Assembly: GCF_030269445.1 (NCBI RefSeq)
Contig: NZ_BSTJ01000003.1
Span: forward strand, 1-64,000
DNA from: Actinoallomurus iriomotensis
GTDB lineage: Bacteria > Actinomycetota > Actinomycetes > Streptosporangiales > Streptosporangiaceae
Direction of reading: 5' to 3'
Length of the DNA stretch: 64,000 bases
Positions 1 through 8,423 of the stretch are shown piece after piece. Under the pieces are notes generated by a model. That model saw only the letters and a list, made by a program, of their open reading frames with translations. It searched no databases and was not told where the DNA came from. Both the position numbers and the translations under genes were made by a program. Numbering within the stretch: position 1 is the stretch's first letter; every line of letters starts with the position of its first letter.

Positions 1-2
1 GG

Positions 3-2705
3 GACGGGCTCTTGAAGGACCTGACCTGGACCGTGAACCTTTTGCGGGCGATGGCCGCGGGTCTGGTGGTGGCCGGGGGGACGTACCGGGAGGCGGACGG
101 GACGATCGCGGAGGGGCTGGGCGGGCCGGGCCCGGCCGGGCAGGATCCACCGCGGTGGGCACGGATGCCGGAGTCCTACGTCCTGCCGCCGGTCCCGGGT
201 GGCCTGCCGGCCGCGGCGCCTGCGCCGGATGTGTGGGCCTGGGCCGAGAAGGTACTGGGATGGTGCGGGATACCGGTCGCGTGGCCCGAGGGGGACCTGA
301 CCGCGCTGGCCGATCTGCGCGATGCCGCGCTGTCGATGAAGAGCGTGCTCGACGAGGTGGCCGAGGAGGTGGCCGGGCACGCCAGACGGGTCGGTGACGG
401 ATCCGGTGCGGCGACCGAGGCGTTCGCCGCGACCGCGAACGTGGTGCACGGCGAATCCGGCCTGCTGAGGTCCCTCGCGCACCGGTGCGGGGAACTGGCG
501 CGCTACTGCGACGACAGCCGGCGCGCGATCATCAGCGCACGGTGGCAGTGCGTCGCCACGGCGGTGTTCGTGGTGGCGCTGACCCTGCTCGCGGGTGCGC
601 TGGGGCGCTGGGTCCAGGGCCTGGTCGCGCGGTTGATCAAGCTGGAGGGCGCGGCGCTGTGGATCGCGCTGCGGGTGATCCGGGACGCGGTGCTGGGAAT
701 GGCGTTCACGGCCGGGACCGGGGAGATCGGTCTGCTGTTCCACGGCGACGGCCTTGATTTCGGTGCGCTCGCCCGCCTGGCGCTGGAAGGACTCCTCGTC
801 GGGGGGCTGACCGGCTTCGCCGTCCACGGGGCGCTGCCGGCCCTGCTACGGCGGTCCCCGGCGCTGGAATGGCTGTCGCGGTGGAGCCGGTCCCCCAGCG
901 CACGAGGAGTCACCACCCGGTACGCCCTGTCCGGAAGCGCCGGCACCGCCGCGATCTGGACCGCCGGAGGACTCACCGGCCACGGCTGGGGTCTCGACCA
1001 GCTCCAAGACGCCGCCAAATACGGCTTCGGCATGGCTTTGACCGGCACCGGAACCGAACTGGCCGGCCGCCTCTTCCACCACTCCCCATCCGCACCACCG
1101 GCTGGACCGGTCCACAGCACGGCACCCGGCCCGCTCGACGGCCCGGCCACCGCGGGGCTCGGCGGCGTCCACGACCACCCGGTGAACCCCGGCAGCGTCC
1201 ACGATCACGTGGTGAGCCCCGGCGACCTCACCGCCAGACTCGATGCCGGGGCCGGAGCCCCCCATCTCCAGCACGTCCCACCGGCCTTCCCCGAGACGAT
1301 GACCGTCCAGGACCTGCGAACCGAGATGGCCGCCGGCCGGCTGACCTCAGAAGAACTGACGCAGCGGTGCCTGGACCGCATCGACGCGATGAATAAGGAA
1401 CTGGGCGCCGTCATACCGGGCTCACTGAACCGCGACGCGGTCCTCGCCCAAGCCCGCGAGGCCGACCGGGTCCGCGCCTCCGGCGTCGACCTCGGCCCGC
1501 TACACGGCATCCCCGTCCTCGTCAAGGACAACATCGACACCCGTGACCTGCCCACCACCGCCGGCTCCCTCGCCCTGCTGCACAACAAACCCTACGCGGA
1601 CGCCAAGGTGGTCACCCAACTCCGCGACGCCGGCGCGATCATCCTCGGCAAGACGAACCTGTCCGAATGGGCCAACTTTCGTTCGGACACCCCCCGGCAC
1701 GGCTGGAGCGCGACCGGCGGCCAGACCAGGAACCCCTACGTCCTCGACCGCAGCCCGTCCGGGTCCTCCAGCGGCTCCGCGGTGGCGGCCGCCACCGGCA
1801 TGGCGCCCATCACCATCGGCACCGAGACCGCCGGCTCCATCGTCTCTCCCGCGGCGATGAACGGCGTGGTGGGTTTCAAACCTTCTTTGTGGCGAGTCAG
1901 CGCGCACGGCGTCGTGCCGGTCTCACTCTTCCAGGACACCGTCGGGCCGATCACCCGTAACGTGGCCGACGCCGCGGCGGTCTTCGAGGCCATCGCGACC
2001 ACGTCCGAGCCGATCCGCCTGAGCCCGGACCTGCCACCAGGAACGAGGATCGGCGTGTGGAGCAGGCCCGGAAATCATCCCGATGTGGACCGCGTCCTCG
2101 CCGAGACGGTCGAAAGCCTCCACGAACTGGGCGCCACCACGGTCGTCGTCGACCTGCCCCTCCCCGACGCATCGGCCCTGCTGCCCCACGAGTTCAAGCA
2201 GGCCATCAACAGCTACCTGGCCACGACTGGCGGCGAACACCCACGCGACCTCGCCGAACTGATCGCCTTCACCCGAGATCACCCCGGCGAACGATCCTCA
2301 GACTTCGGGCAGGCCGTGTTCGAGCGGGCCCAGGACTCGGACACGCTCCACTCCCCGCGCGAGTGGAAGGAGGAGCGCGAACGGATCACCGAGCAGGCCC
2401 GTCAGGACCTCGACCGCATCCTCGACACGCACCACCTGGACGCGATCGTCGCCCCGACCATCTCGCCCTCCACGAGGGTCCTCGACAACAACGGTTCCTG
2501 GAACGGCACCTGCGGCCCTGCGGCCGTCGCCGGATACCCGAACATCAACGTCCCGGCCGGGTTCGCCGAAGGTGAGCTCCCCATAGGCGTCTCCTTCATG
2601 GGACACCAGAACGCCGACGAGAAGATCCTCAGCCTGGCCTACGCCTTCGAACAGGCCACCCAGTCCCGCCGCCCCCCGAAATACCTCCCCACCCTCCCAA
2701 AATAG
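3..2705 (+). CDS. WXG100/ESX-like helical region plus membrane segments fused to an amidase-signature enzyme (5' end outside window)
   Basis: The frame is open to the left window edge. The first in-window start (TTG at 12) lies inside what looks like the tail of a WXG100/EspC-type helix (residues with TYREADGTIAE), so the true start is probably upstream. Residues are counted from the TTG. About 70-175 is a second helical segment of the kind seen in type VII-linked toxins. About 178-350 holds several hydrophobic helices. About 360-430 is a Pro/His-rich linker. About 430-897 is an amidase-signature domain with the complete Ser-cisSer-Lys triad: Lys near 505 (VLVKDN), Ser near 586 (SGSSSGSA), nucleophile Ser near 609 (TETAGSI). 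This family hydrolyses amides. The fusion suggests an exported or surface effector, which is inference. No immunity-like gene follows; tRNA-Ala and sepX lie downstream on the other strand. Confidence 0.72.
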   Translation, partial: DGLLKDLTWTVNLLRAMAAGLVVAGGTYREADGTIAEGLGGPGPAGQDPPRWARMPESYVLPPVPGGLPAAAPAPDVWAWAEKVLGWCGIPVAWPEGDLTALADLRDAALSMKSVLDEVAEEVAGHARRVGDGSGAATEAFAATANVVHGESGLLRSLAHRCGELARYCDDSRRAIISARWQCVATAVFVVALTLLAGALGRWVQGLVARLIKLEGAALWIALRVIRDAVLGMAFTAGTGEIGLLFHGDGLDFGALARLALEGLLVGGLTGFAVHGALPALLRRSPALEWLSRWSRSPSARGVTTRYALSGSAGTAAIWTAGGLTGHGWGLDQLQDAAKYGFGMALTGTGTELAGRLFHHSPSAPPAGPVHSTAPGPLDGPATAGLGGVHDHPVNPGSVHDHVVSPGDLTARLDAGAGAPHLQHVPPAFPETMTVQDLRTEMAAGRLTSEELTQRCLDRIDAMNKELGAVIPGSLNRDAVLAQAREADRVRASGVDLGPLHGIPVLVKDNIDTRDLPTTAGSLALLHNKPYADAKVVTQLRDAGAIILGKTNLSEWANFRSDTPRHGWSATGGQTRNPYVLDRSPSGSSSGSAVAAATGMAPITIGTETAGSIVSPAAMNGVVGFKPSLWRVSAHGVVPVSLFQDTVGPITRNVADAAAVFEAIATTSEPIRLSPDLPPGTRIGVWSRPGNHPDVDRVLAETVESLHELGATTVVVDLPLPDASALLPHEFKQAINSYLATTGGEHPRDLAELIAFTRDHPGERSSDFGQAVFERAQDSDTLHSPREWKEERERITEQARQDLDRILDTHHLDAIVAPTISPSTRVLDNNGSWNGTCGPAAVAGYPNINVPAGFAEGELPIGVSFMGHQNADEKILSLAYAFEQATQSRRPPKYLPTLPK

Positions 2706-2796
2706 GAAGGGCAACGACCCGAGCGAGACCCCAGCCCGAGGGGGGCGTGGGGGGCGCCAGCCCCCCACATCGGGGGGCATGGGGGGTCGTCCCCCC

Positions 2797-2852
2797 AAAA
2801 AAAATAGCGGGCCACCGGAAAGGCGCCCAAAGGCGCCGAACACGATGGCCCG
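2797..2852 (-). terminator. Rho-independent terminator of tRNA-Ala
   Basis: Read leftwards from the tRNA, a CGGGCCA/TGGCCCG stem, with a nested GGCGCC/GGCGCC hairpin in its loop, is followed by CTATTTTTTTT. The eight-T run immediately after the stem makes this the clearest intrinsic terminator in the window. Confidence 0.75.
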
Positions 2853-2857
2853 ACTCG

Positions 2858-2931
2858 TGGAGCTGAGGGGATTTGAACCCCTGACCCCCTCGATGCGAAC
2901 GAGGTGCGCTACCGGACTGCGCTACAGCCCC
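2858..2931 (-). tRNA. tRNA-Ala(CGC)
   Basis: The reverse strand folds as a complete 74-nt cloverleaf. The acceptor GGGGCTG pairs with CAGCTCC (one G-T pair). The D arm is GCGC/GCGC, the anticodon stem CCTCG/CGAGG encloses loop TTCGCAT, and the T arm is AGGGG-TTCAAAT-CCCCT. Anticodon CGC reads GCG alanine codons. No CCA is encoded; the discriminator base is A. Confidence 0.96.
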
Positions 2932-3081
2932 AACGACGCAGTAAGGCTAGCAAACATTCGGCACTGCTCGCGCATCCGAGGGGGCTCGGAGACCCCGTGA
3001 ATGACATCGCGGGCCACCGGGACGCGCCGACGGCACCGGTCCGGTGGCCCGCCTCATGTCGCGGTCGGCCGTACGGAGGGG

Positions 3082-3705
3082 TCAGTCGCCGACCGCGCGG
3101 CGGTCGGTGTACTGGTCGTAGACCTCTTCGTGCGCCCAGGCGGGGAGTTCGATGACCTCCGCCGTACGGGCGGCCTCGGCCTCCCGCTCCTGCTCTTCCT
3201 CGCGGGCGCGCCTGGCCGCCGCCGCGCGGGCGGCCGCGGCGCGGCGGCGCATCTCCTGGCGGCGGACCTGGTCCATGCGGACGGCGACGCGGAGCAGGGA
3301 GAGGTGGCCGGCCAGCAGCAGGACGGGCGGGATGGTGAACCACCACGGCGCGGCGTGCGACGCGGCGACCACGATCGCGGTCAGGGTGAGCAGGCTCAGG
3401 CCCAGCGTGCGGCGACGGCGGCGGGCGATGACGGCTCCCCGGGTGACCCGGCGGCGTCGTGTCTCATGAGCCACAGGCGCCTCAGGAGCCGCAGCGGCCT
3501 CATGGGTGGAGGGCGCGTCCGTCTCCGGAACGCCCTGCTCCGCCTCGGGCTCCTCGTACGCGAGGTCGTCGGACGCGAGCGCCTCGGAGTCGGTGCGACG
3601 GTGCAGGAGGCGGCCGATGCCGTCGCCGTCGCGGCGGAGCCACATCGGCACGAGAACGACGCCCCAGACGGCTACGATCGCCAAATAGAGGACTGCACTG
3701 CTCAT
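3082..3705 (-). CDS. sepX: Divisome membrane protein SepX/GlpR
   Basis: This 207-residue protein has an N-terminal membrane helix (AVLYLAIVAVWGVVLVPMWL) and then a basic/acidic cytoplasmic stretch. Two more hydrophobic segments follow near residues 105-140, and the tail is Arg/Glu/Ala-rich coiled coil. This matches the actinobacterial SepX/GlpR family. SepX supports septation in Streptomyces. In corynebacteria GlpR is the membrane receptor for the gephyrin-like protein Glp. A glp candidate lies 1.8 kb upstream in the same direction, which supports the call. No enzymatic motif is present. The start ATG opens the conserved first helix. Confidence 0.8.
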   Translation of the reverse strand: MSSAVLYLAIVAVWGVVLVPMWLRRDGDGIGRLLHRRTDSEALASDDLAYEEPEAEQGVPETDAPSTHEAAAAPEAPVAHETRRRRVTRGAVIARRRRRTLGLSLLTLTAIVVAASHAAPWWFTIPPVLLLAGHLSLLRVAVRMDQVRRQEMRRRAAAARAAAARRAREEEQEREAEAARTAEVIELPAWAHEEVYDQYTDRRAVGD

Positions 3706-3874
3706 CAGCCCTCCCCATTGCCGCGTCCAGGCCCGCGCCGACCTTGGATACGCGCGCGCTCACGTCCCGCACGCTAGGACCCACAGTCAGTGGTTGACGA
3801 GCATTCGGGGCGGTGTGTCGCGAGATCGGGCCGCACATAAACGTCGGGATACCAATCTTTTGCGATCCGCCGGT

Positions 3875-4489
3875 TCAGCGGGGAAAAGCCTGCCGCATGC
3901 TGGCTCGCCAGCGGGACATCAGTCCGCCGGGTACATCTTCGGTGGTCAGGGCATAACAGATGTGGTCACGCCAGGCTCCGTCGATGTGCAGATGCCGCTG
4001 GCGGACGCCTTCCTCGCGGAATCCGAGCTTTTCCACGACTCGGCGGCTCGCGGCGTTCTCCGGCCGGATATTGGCCTCGACGCGGTGGAGCCCGACGTTG
4101 AAGAAGCAGTGGTCGACGGCGAGGGCCACCGCGGTCGGCATCACGCCCCGGCCGGCGACGGTCTTGTCGACCCAGTAGCCGATCTGCGCCGACCGCGCGG
4201 AGCCCCACACGATCGCGCCGATGGTGAGCTGACCGGCGAAGTCACCGCCGTACGTGACCACCCAGGGCAGGGCGAGGCCCTGACGTGCCTCGCGGCGCAT
4301 CGTCTGCGCCATGCTGAGGTAGGGGCCGATCCCGCTGCGGAACAGGGGCGTCTCCGGGTTGGTGGGTTCCCAGGGGCGCAGCCATTCGGCGTTGCGGATC
4401 CGCACCTCGCGCCAGATGGAGGCGTCGCGAAGACGCAATGGCCGGAGCCCTACCGGGCCCTCGGCCAAGGTGGCGGGCCAACCCCGCAT
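3875..4489 (-). CDS. GNAT acetyltransferase, RimJ/RimL type
   Basis: About 204 residues with a RimJ/RimL-like GNAT fold: LRPLRLRDASIWREVRIRN at the N-terminus, IGYWVDKTVAGRGVMPTAVA as the acetyl-CoA loop region, then LHRVEANIRPENAASRRVVE and KLGFREEG. Such enzymes acetylate protein N-termini, including ribosomal proteins; the substrate here is unknown. I chose the ATG at 4489 because GGAGGGG lies at good spacing. An upstream ATG at 4537 would add 16 residues. It sits between mogA and sepX in the leftward block, and actinobacteria often keep this gene next to galU/glp. Confidence 0.85.
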   Translation of the reverse strand: MRGWPATLAEGPVGLRPLRLRDASIWREVRIRNAEWLRPWEPTNPETPLFRSGIGPYLSMAQTMRREARQGLALPWVVTYGGDFAGQLTIGAIVWGSARSAQIGYWVDKTVAGRGVMPTAVALAVDHCFFNVGLHRVEANIRPENAASRRVVEKLGFREEGVRQRHLHIDGAWRDHICYALTTEDVPGGLMSRWRASMRQAFPR

Positions 4490-4549
4490 ACGATCCACCC
4501 CTCCATGATTCCCCCGAGACTCGCCGCGCGCCACCATCGGCCGGGAGAC

Positions 4550-5029
4550 TCAGGAGGTGCGGGGGTGGTCGCCGCCGCGGATCTGGTCGACCGCGTGCCG
4601 CAGAATTCCGGCGAGTACCGCCATGCCGTCCTTCACTCCCCCGGCCGAGCCGGGCAGGTTGACGATGAGCGTGCGGCCGGCCACGCCGGCGAGGCCGCGG
4701 GACAGCACCGCCGTCGGCACCTTGGCGAAGCCGGTCAGACGGATCGCCTCCGCGATGCCGGGCACCTCGCGTTCGATCACCCGGCGGGTCATCTCCGGCG
4801 TCAGGTCCATGGGCGTGAGCCCGGTGCCGCCGCTCGTGATCACCGCGTCGTACTCCGCGGCGACCGCCTCCCGCAGCGTCTTCTCGACGGACTCGCCGTC
4901 GGGGATGACGACCGGATCGCCGGCCTCGAAGCCGAGCTCGCGCAGCCCGGCGACGATCAGTGGCCCGGAGGTGTCCTCGTAGACGCCCGCCGACGCCCGG
5001 TTCGACACGGTGACCGCCAGGGCCCGCAT
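4550..5029 (-). CDS. mogA: Molybdenum cofactor protein MogA/MoaB family
   Basis: This 159-residue protein spans the single MoCF-binding (MogA/MoaB) domain. Visible motifs are the glycine-rich TSGGTGLTPMDLTPE loop and GRTLIVNLPGSAGGVKDGM, which bind the molybdopterin phosphate and adenylate. The family adenylates molybdopterin before molybdate insertion. Its ATG shares one base with the moaC stop (TGATG), so the two are probably translationally coupled. The signatures do not separate MogA from MoaB. Confidence 0.9.
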   Translation of the reverse strand: MRALAVTVSNRASAGVYEDTSGPLIVAGLRELGFEAGDPVVIPDGESVEKTLREAVAAEYDAVITSGGTGLTPMDLTPEMTRRVIEREVPGIAEAIRLTGFAKVPTAVLSRGLAGVAGRTLIVNLPGSAGGVKDGMAVLAGILRHAVDQIRGGDHPRTS

Positions 5030-5523
5030 CAGCGCTCCTCTCCGCCGGGCCGCCGCCAGTGACCGGTCTTGCCGCCGGTCTTCTCCTCGACCCGGACATC
5101 AGTGATCACCGCGGCGGGATCGACGGCCTTGACCATGTCGATCAGTGTCAGAGCCGCGACGGAGACGCAGGTGAGCGCCTCCATCTCCACGCCGGTACGG
5201 TCCGCGGTGCGCACCTGGGCCTCGATGGCCACGCCCTCGTCGCGTACGGCCAGGTCCACGGTCACGCCATGGATGGCGATCGGGTGGCAGAGGGGCACGA
5301 GGTCGGGGGTGCGCTTGGCCGCCTGGATACCGGCGATGCGGGCCACGGCCAGGGCGTCGCCCTTGGGGACGTCTCCGGCGCGCAGGGCCGCGACGCAGTC
5401 CGCCGACAGGCGTACGAAACCGCTCGCGGTGGCGGTGCGGGCCGAGATCTCCTTGGCGGAGACGTCGACCATGCGGGCCGCGCCGGACTCGTCGAGGTGG
5501 GAGAACCCGGAAGGATCCGTCAT
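5029..5523 (-). CDS. moaC: Cyclic pyranopterin monophosphate synthase MoaC
   Basis: This 164-residue protein is the normal MoaC length. It starts LDESGAARMVDVSAKEISARTA and contains LVPLCHPI with the conserved Cys-His, then DRTGVEMEALTCVSVAALTLIDMVKAVD. MoaC converts the MoaA product (3',8-cyclo-GTP) to cyclic pyranopterin monophosphate, the first stable Moco intermediate. Its ATG overlaps the glp stop by four bases (ATGA) and its stop overlaps mogA. No moaA, moaE or moaD is in this window, so the pathway is completed elsewhere. Confidence 0.95.
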   Translation of the reverse strand: MTDPSGFSHLDESGAARMVDVSAKEISARTATASGFVRLSADCVAALRAGDVPKGDALAVARIAGIQAAKRTPDLVPLCHPIAIHGVTVDLAVRDEGVAIEAQVRTADRTGVEMEALTCVSVAALTLIDMVKAVDPAAVITDVRVEEKTGGKTGHWRRPGGEER

Positions 5524-6728
5524 GGCAGCCTCAGAACCTCGACCCGGTCGCCCTCGGACAGCTCCGTGACGTCCTCCCCCACCACGATCAGGCAGTTGGA
5601 CGCCGAGAGCGCGAAGATCTGGTGTGACCCCTGACCCTTCGCGGGGCTCACCTCGTAGTCGCCGTCGCGGTAGCGGAGATCGCCGCGCAGGAAGTGCCGC
5701 AGCCCCGAAGGGGACCTGACCGGCGAGGTGAGGCGCGCCGCCACGGTCGGCAGCGGCTCCGGCGGCAGGCCCTGCAGGGCGCGCAGCGCGGGCCGTACGA
5801 AGATCTGGAAGGACACGAAGGCGCTGACCGGGTTGCCGGGCAGTGTGAACACCGGCGTGCGGTCATCGAGCAGGCCGAACCCCTGCGGCTTGCCCGGCCG
5901 CATCGCGATCTGCTCGAACCTCATCGTGCCCAGGCCCGACAGGACCTCCTTGACCACGTCGCGGGCGCCCATGCTGACCCCGCCGGAGGTGATGACCAGG
6001 TCGGCGAAGCCGAGCTGTTCTTCAATACCGGCGAGCACCCGGCGCGGGTCGTCGCCGATCACTCCCTGCCGGAAGCCGACGGCTCCGGCCTCGGTGGCGG
6101 CGGCGGTCAGCGCGAAGCCGTTCGCGTCCCAGATCTGGCCCGGACCGACGGTGCCGCCAGGTTCGACGAGCTCGCTGCCGGTGGACAGCACGACGACGCG
6201 CGGGCGCGGCCGTACGGAGACGCGGGCCCGGCCGACCGCGGCGATCATGCCGATCTGGGCCGCGCCCAGGCGCGTGCCCGCCTCCAGCACGGTCTGGCCC
6301 GCGGTGACGTCCTCGCCGCTGCGGCGGATGTAGCGTCCGGCCTCGGCGGCCTGCCGGATCGAGACCTTGGCCGTGCCGCCGTCGGTCCACTCGACCGGCA
6401 CGATCGCGTCGGCGCCGGCCGGCATCGGGGCACCCGTCATGATCCGCGCGCACAGGCCGGGCCGGATGGCGTGGGTGTCCTGGTCGCCGGCGGCGATGTC
6501 GCCGACGACCGACAGAGTCACCGGCGACGTCTCCGACGCCCCGGCGACGTCGGAGGAGACGACGGCGTAGCCGTCCATGGCGGAGTTGTCGAACGGCGGC
6601 AGGTCGACGGGCGCGGTGACCGGCTCGGCCAGCACGCCGTGCACCGCCTCCAGGAGGGCGACCTCCAGAGGCGGCAGCGGGCGTGTCGCCGCCAGGATGT
6701 CGGCGATGTGCTCGTCGACCGTCTTCAT
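5520..6728 (-). CDS. glp: Gephyrin-like molybdotransferase Glp (MoeA family)
   Basis: 402 residues from MKTVDEHIADIL. It is a full MoeA-fold protein: PPFDNSAMDGYAV, then MTGAPMPAGADAIVPVEW, TSGGVSMGARD and TLPGNPVSAFVSFQIFVRPAL. The C-terminal beta-barrel domain ends VEVLRLP. MoeA enzymes ligate molybdate to adenylated molybdopterin. The copy beside galU, with sepX/glpR nearby, is the one called Glp, which in corynebacteria binds FtsZ and the receptor GlpR in division. Both roles are possible. It overlaps galU and moaC by four bases each. The reading frame stays open far upstream, but those residues have galU-antisense composition and are not coding. Confidence 0.9.
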   Translation of the reverse strand: MKTVDEHIADILAATRPLPPLEVALLEAVHGVLAEPVTAPVDLPPFDNSAMDGYAVVSSDVAGASETSPVTLSVVGDIAAGDQDTHAIRPGLCARIMTGAPMPAGADAIVPVEWTDGGTAKVSIRQAAEAGRYIRRSGEDVTAGQTVLEAGTRLGAAQIGMIAAVGRARVSVRPRPRVVVLSTGSELVEPGGTVGPGQIWDANGFALTAAATEAGAVGFRQGVIGDDPRRVLAGIEEQLGFADLVITSGGVSMGARDVVKEVLSGLGTMRFEQIAMRPGKPQGFGLLDDRTPVFTLPGNPVSAFVSFQIFVRPALRALQGLPPEPLPTVAARLTSPVRSPSGLRHFLRGDLRYRDGDYEVSPAKGQGSHQIFALSASNCLIVVGEDVTELSEGDRVEVLRLP

Positions 6729-7633
6729 GACTCGTCGTGCTTGGCCGTGAACTCGCGCAGCCACGGCAGGAACTCCGCGGCCAGGTCGGGCCGGTCGGCG
6801 GCGAACTGCACGACGGTGCGCAGGTAGTCGAGCTTGTTGCCGGTGTCGTAGCGGCGGCCGCGGAAGAGCACGCCGTGCACCGGGCCGCCCTGCGAGCGGT
6901 CGCGCTGCGCGAGGGTCATCAGCGCGTCGGTGAGCTGGATCTCGCCGCCACGGCCGGGCGGGGTCTTCTCCAGCACGTCGAAGACGGCCGGGTCGCAGAC
7001 GTAGCGGCCGATGATGATCCACCGGCTCGGCGCCTCACCGGGCACCGGCTTCTCGACGAGGTTGGTCACCCTGACGACGTCGTCCTCGTCGGTGGGCTCG
7101 ATCGCGGCGCAGCCGTACAACGACACCTGCTCCGGCTCGACCTCCATCAGCGCGACGACGCTGCCGCCGAACTGGGCGCGTACCTCGATCATCCGCTTGA
7201 GCAGCGGGTCGCGCCCGTCGATGAGGTCGTCGCCGAGCAGCACCGCGAACGGCTCGTCGCCGACGTGCTGGCGGGCGCAGTGGACGGCGTGCCCGAGGCC
7301 CTTGGGCTCGCCCTGGCGTACGTAGTGAACGTTGGCGAGCTCGCTGGACTCGCGTACGGCCGCGAGGCGCTCGGGGTCGTCCTTGGCGCGGAGCGCCTCC
7401 TCCAGCTCGTACGCGCGGTCGAAGTGGTCCTCGATCGGACGCTTGCCGCGTCCGGTGATGAGGAGGACGTCGTTCAGGCCGGCACCGACGGCCTCCTCGA
7501 CGACGTACTGGATCGCCGGCTTGTCGACGATCGGCAGCATCTCTTTGGGAGTCGCCTTCGTGGCAGGCAGGAAGCGGGTTCCAAGGCCGGCCGCCGGGAC
7601 GACCGCCTTGGTTACGGATTCGTGGTCGACCAT
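6725..7633 (-). CDS. galU: UTP--glucose-1-phosphate uridylyltransferase GalU
   Basis: This 302-residue protein has the GalU N-terminal signature AAGLGTRFLPATKATPKEM and IVDKPAIQYVVEEAV, and later GLGHAVHCARQHVGDEPFAVLLGDD. It makes UDP-glucose from UTP and glucose-1-phosphate for cell-wall glycans, trehalose and exopolysaccharide. It is the first gene of the leftward block. The 111-bp gap to the divergent gene on its right holds the shared promoter region. The stop overlaps the glp start as ATGA. Confidence 0.95.
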   Translation of the reverse strand: MVDHESVTKAVVPAAGLGTRFLPATKATPKEMLPIVDKPAIQYVVEEAVGAGLNDVLLITGRGKRPIEDHFDRAYELEEALRAKDDPERLAAVRESSELANVHYVRQGEPKGLGHAVHCARQHVGDEPFAVLLGDDLIDGRDPLLKRMIEVRAQFGGSVVALMEVEPEQVSLYGCAAIEPTDEDDVVRVTNLVEKPVPGEAPSRWIIIGRYVCDPAVFDVLEKTPPGRGGEIQLTDALMTLAQRDRSQGGPVHGVLFRGRRYDTGNKLDYLRTVVQFAADRPDLAAEFLPWLREFTAKHDES

Positions 7634-7744
7634 GGGAAGACCCTAGTGCCGTGCCGGTCAACGGTTGCCTCGTGGGTGCGATGGATCTGGTTGATCTTCG
7701 CTGGACAGGCGCACCCCGGTCGCGGAGGGCGGGAGAATGGATCC

Positions 7745-8332
7745 GTGCGTGACATCGCCGAGGACAAGACGACCCTGCGGGCCGGGCTGCTGGCGGCGCG
7801 CGCCGGGATGAGCGAGGACGAGCGCGCCGCCGCCGCGCGGGCCGTGCGCGACACGCTTCTCACCCTCCCCGAGGCCGAGATGGCCGGCACCGTCGCGGCG
7901 TACGTCTCGATCGGGGACGAGCCGGGCACGCACAGTCTGCTGTTCGCGCTGTGGAAACGCGGGACGTACGTGCTGGTGCCGAAGCTGCTGCCCGGCGGCG
8001 ATCTCGACTGGGCCTCCTACGAGGGCCCGGACTCCCTGCGGCCCGGCCCGTACGGGCTGCTCGAGCCGGTGGAGCCGCCACGCGGCGTCACGGCCGTCCG
8101 CGGGGCGGACCTGATCATCGTGCCGGCGCTGGCGGTGTCGTCCGCGACCGGCACCCGTCTCGGGCGTGGCGGCGGCTCGTACGACCGGGTGCTGGCGCGC
8201 GTCGACCCCGGCATCCTGACGGTCGCGGCGGTGTACGACGCCGAGCTCGTCGCGTCGGTGCCCACCGAGCCGCACGACCAGGCGGTCCGCGCCGTCGTGA
8301 CACCCTCGCGGGGCATCGCACGTTTCACTTGA
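7745..8332 (+). CDS. 5-formyltetrahydrofolate cyclo-ligase
   Basis: About 195 residues from GTG (MRDIAEDKTTLRAGLLAARA). The ATP/folate-binding motifs are seen as VPALAVSSATGTRLGRGGGSYDRVL and the N-terminal LR..LL..R helix. The enzyme uses ATP to convert 5-formyl-THF to 5,10-methenyl-THF. The frame stays open a long way upstream, but that part is antisense to galU; the GTG follows the galU promoter gap. Actinobacteria commonly keep this gene divergent from galU. Confidence 0.93.
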   Translation: MRDIAEDKTTLRAGLLAARAGMSEDERAAAARAVRDTLLTLPEAEMAGTVAAYVSIGDEPGTHSLLFALWKRGTYVLVPKLLPGGDLDWASYEGPDSLRPGPYGLLEPVEPPRGVTAVRGADLIIVPALAVSSATGTRLGRGGGSYDRVLARVDPGILTVAAVYDAELVASVPTEPHDQAVRAVVTPSRGIARFT

Positions 8333-8423
8333 TCACAAAAGAGGCGCTGATCACACTCTCTCGGCGTAGCGGAGATGCCTCCGGTACAGAAGAATCGGAC
8401 TGAACACCCCGATTCCCGAGGAG

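Noticed and set aside
2781-2806. GGGGGG-TCGT-CCCCCC plus A8 as a terminator for the amidase gene
   Set aside because: On the plus strand the hairpin is followed by A, not T. The T run serves the opposite strand, where it ends the tRNA transcript.
6737-7744. N-terminal extension of the formyl-THF cyclo-ligase frame
   Set aside because: The upstream codons are antisense to galU; homologous enzymes start near the GTG at 7745.
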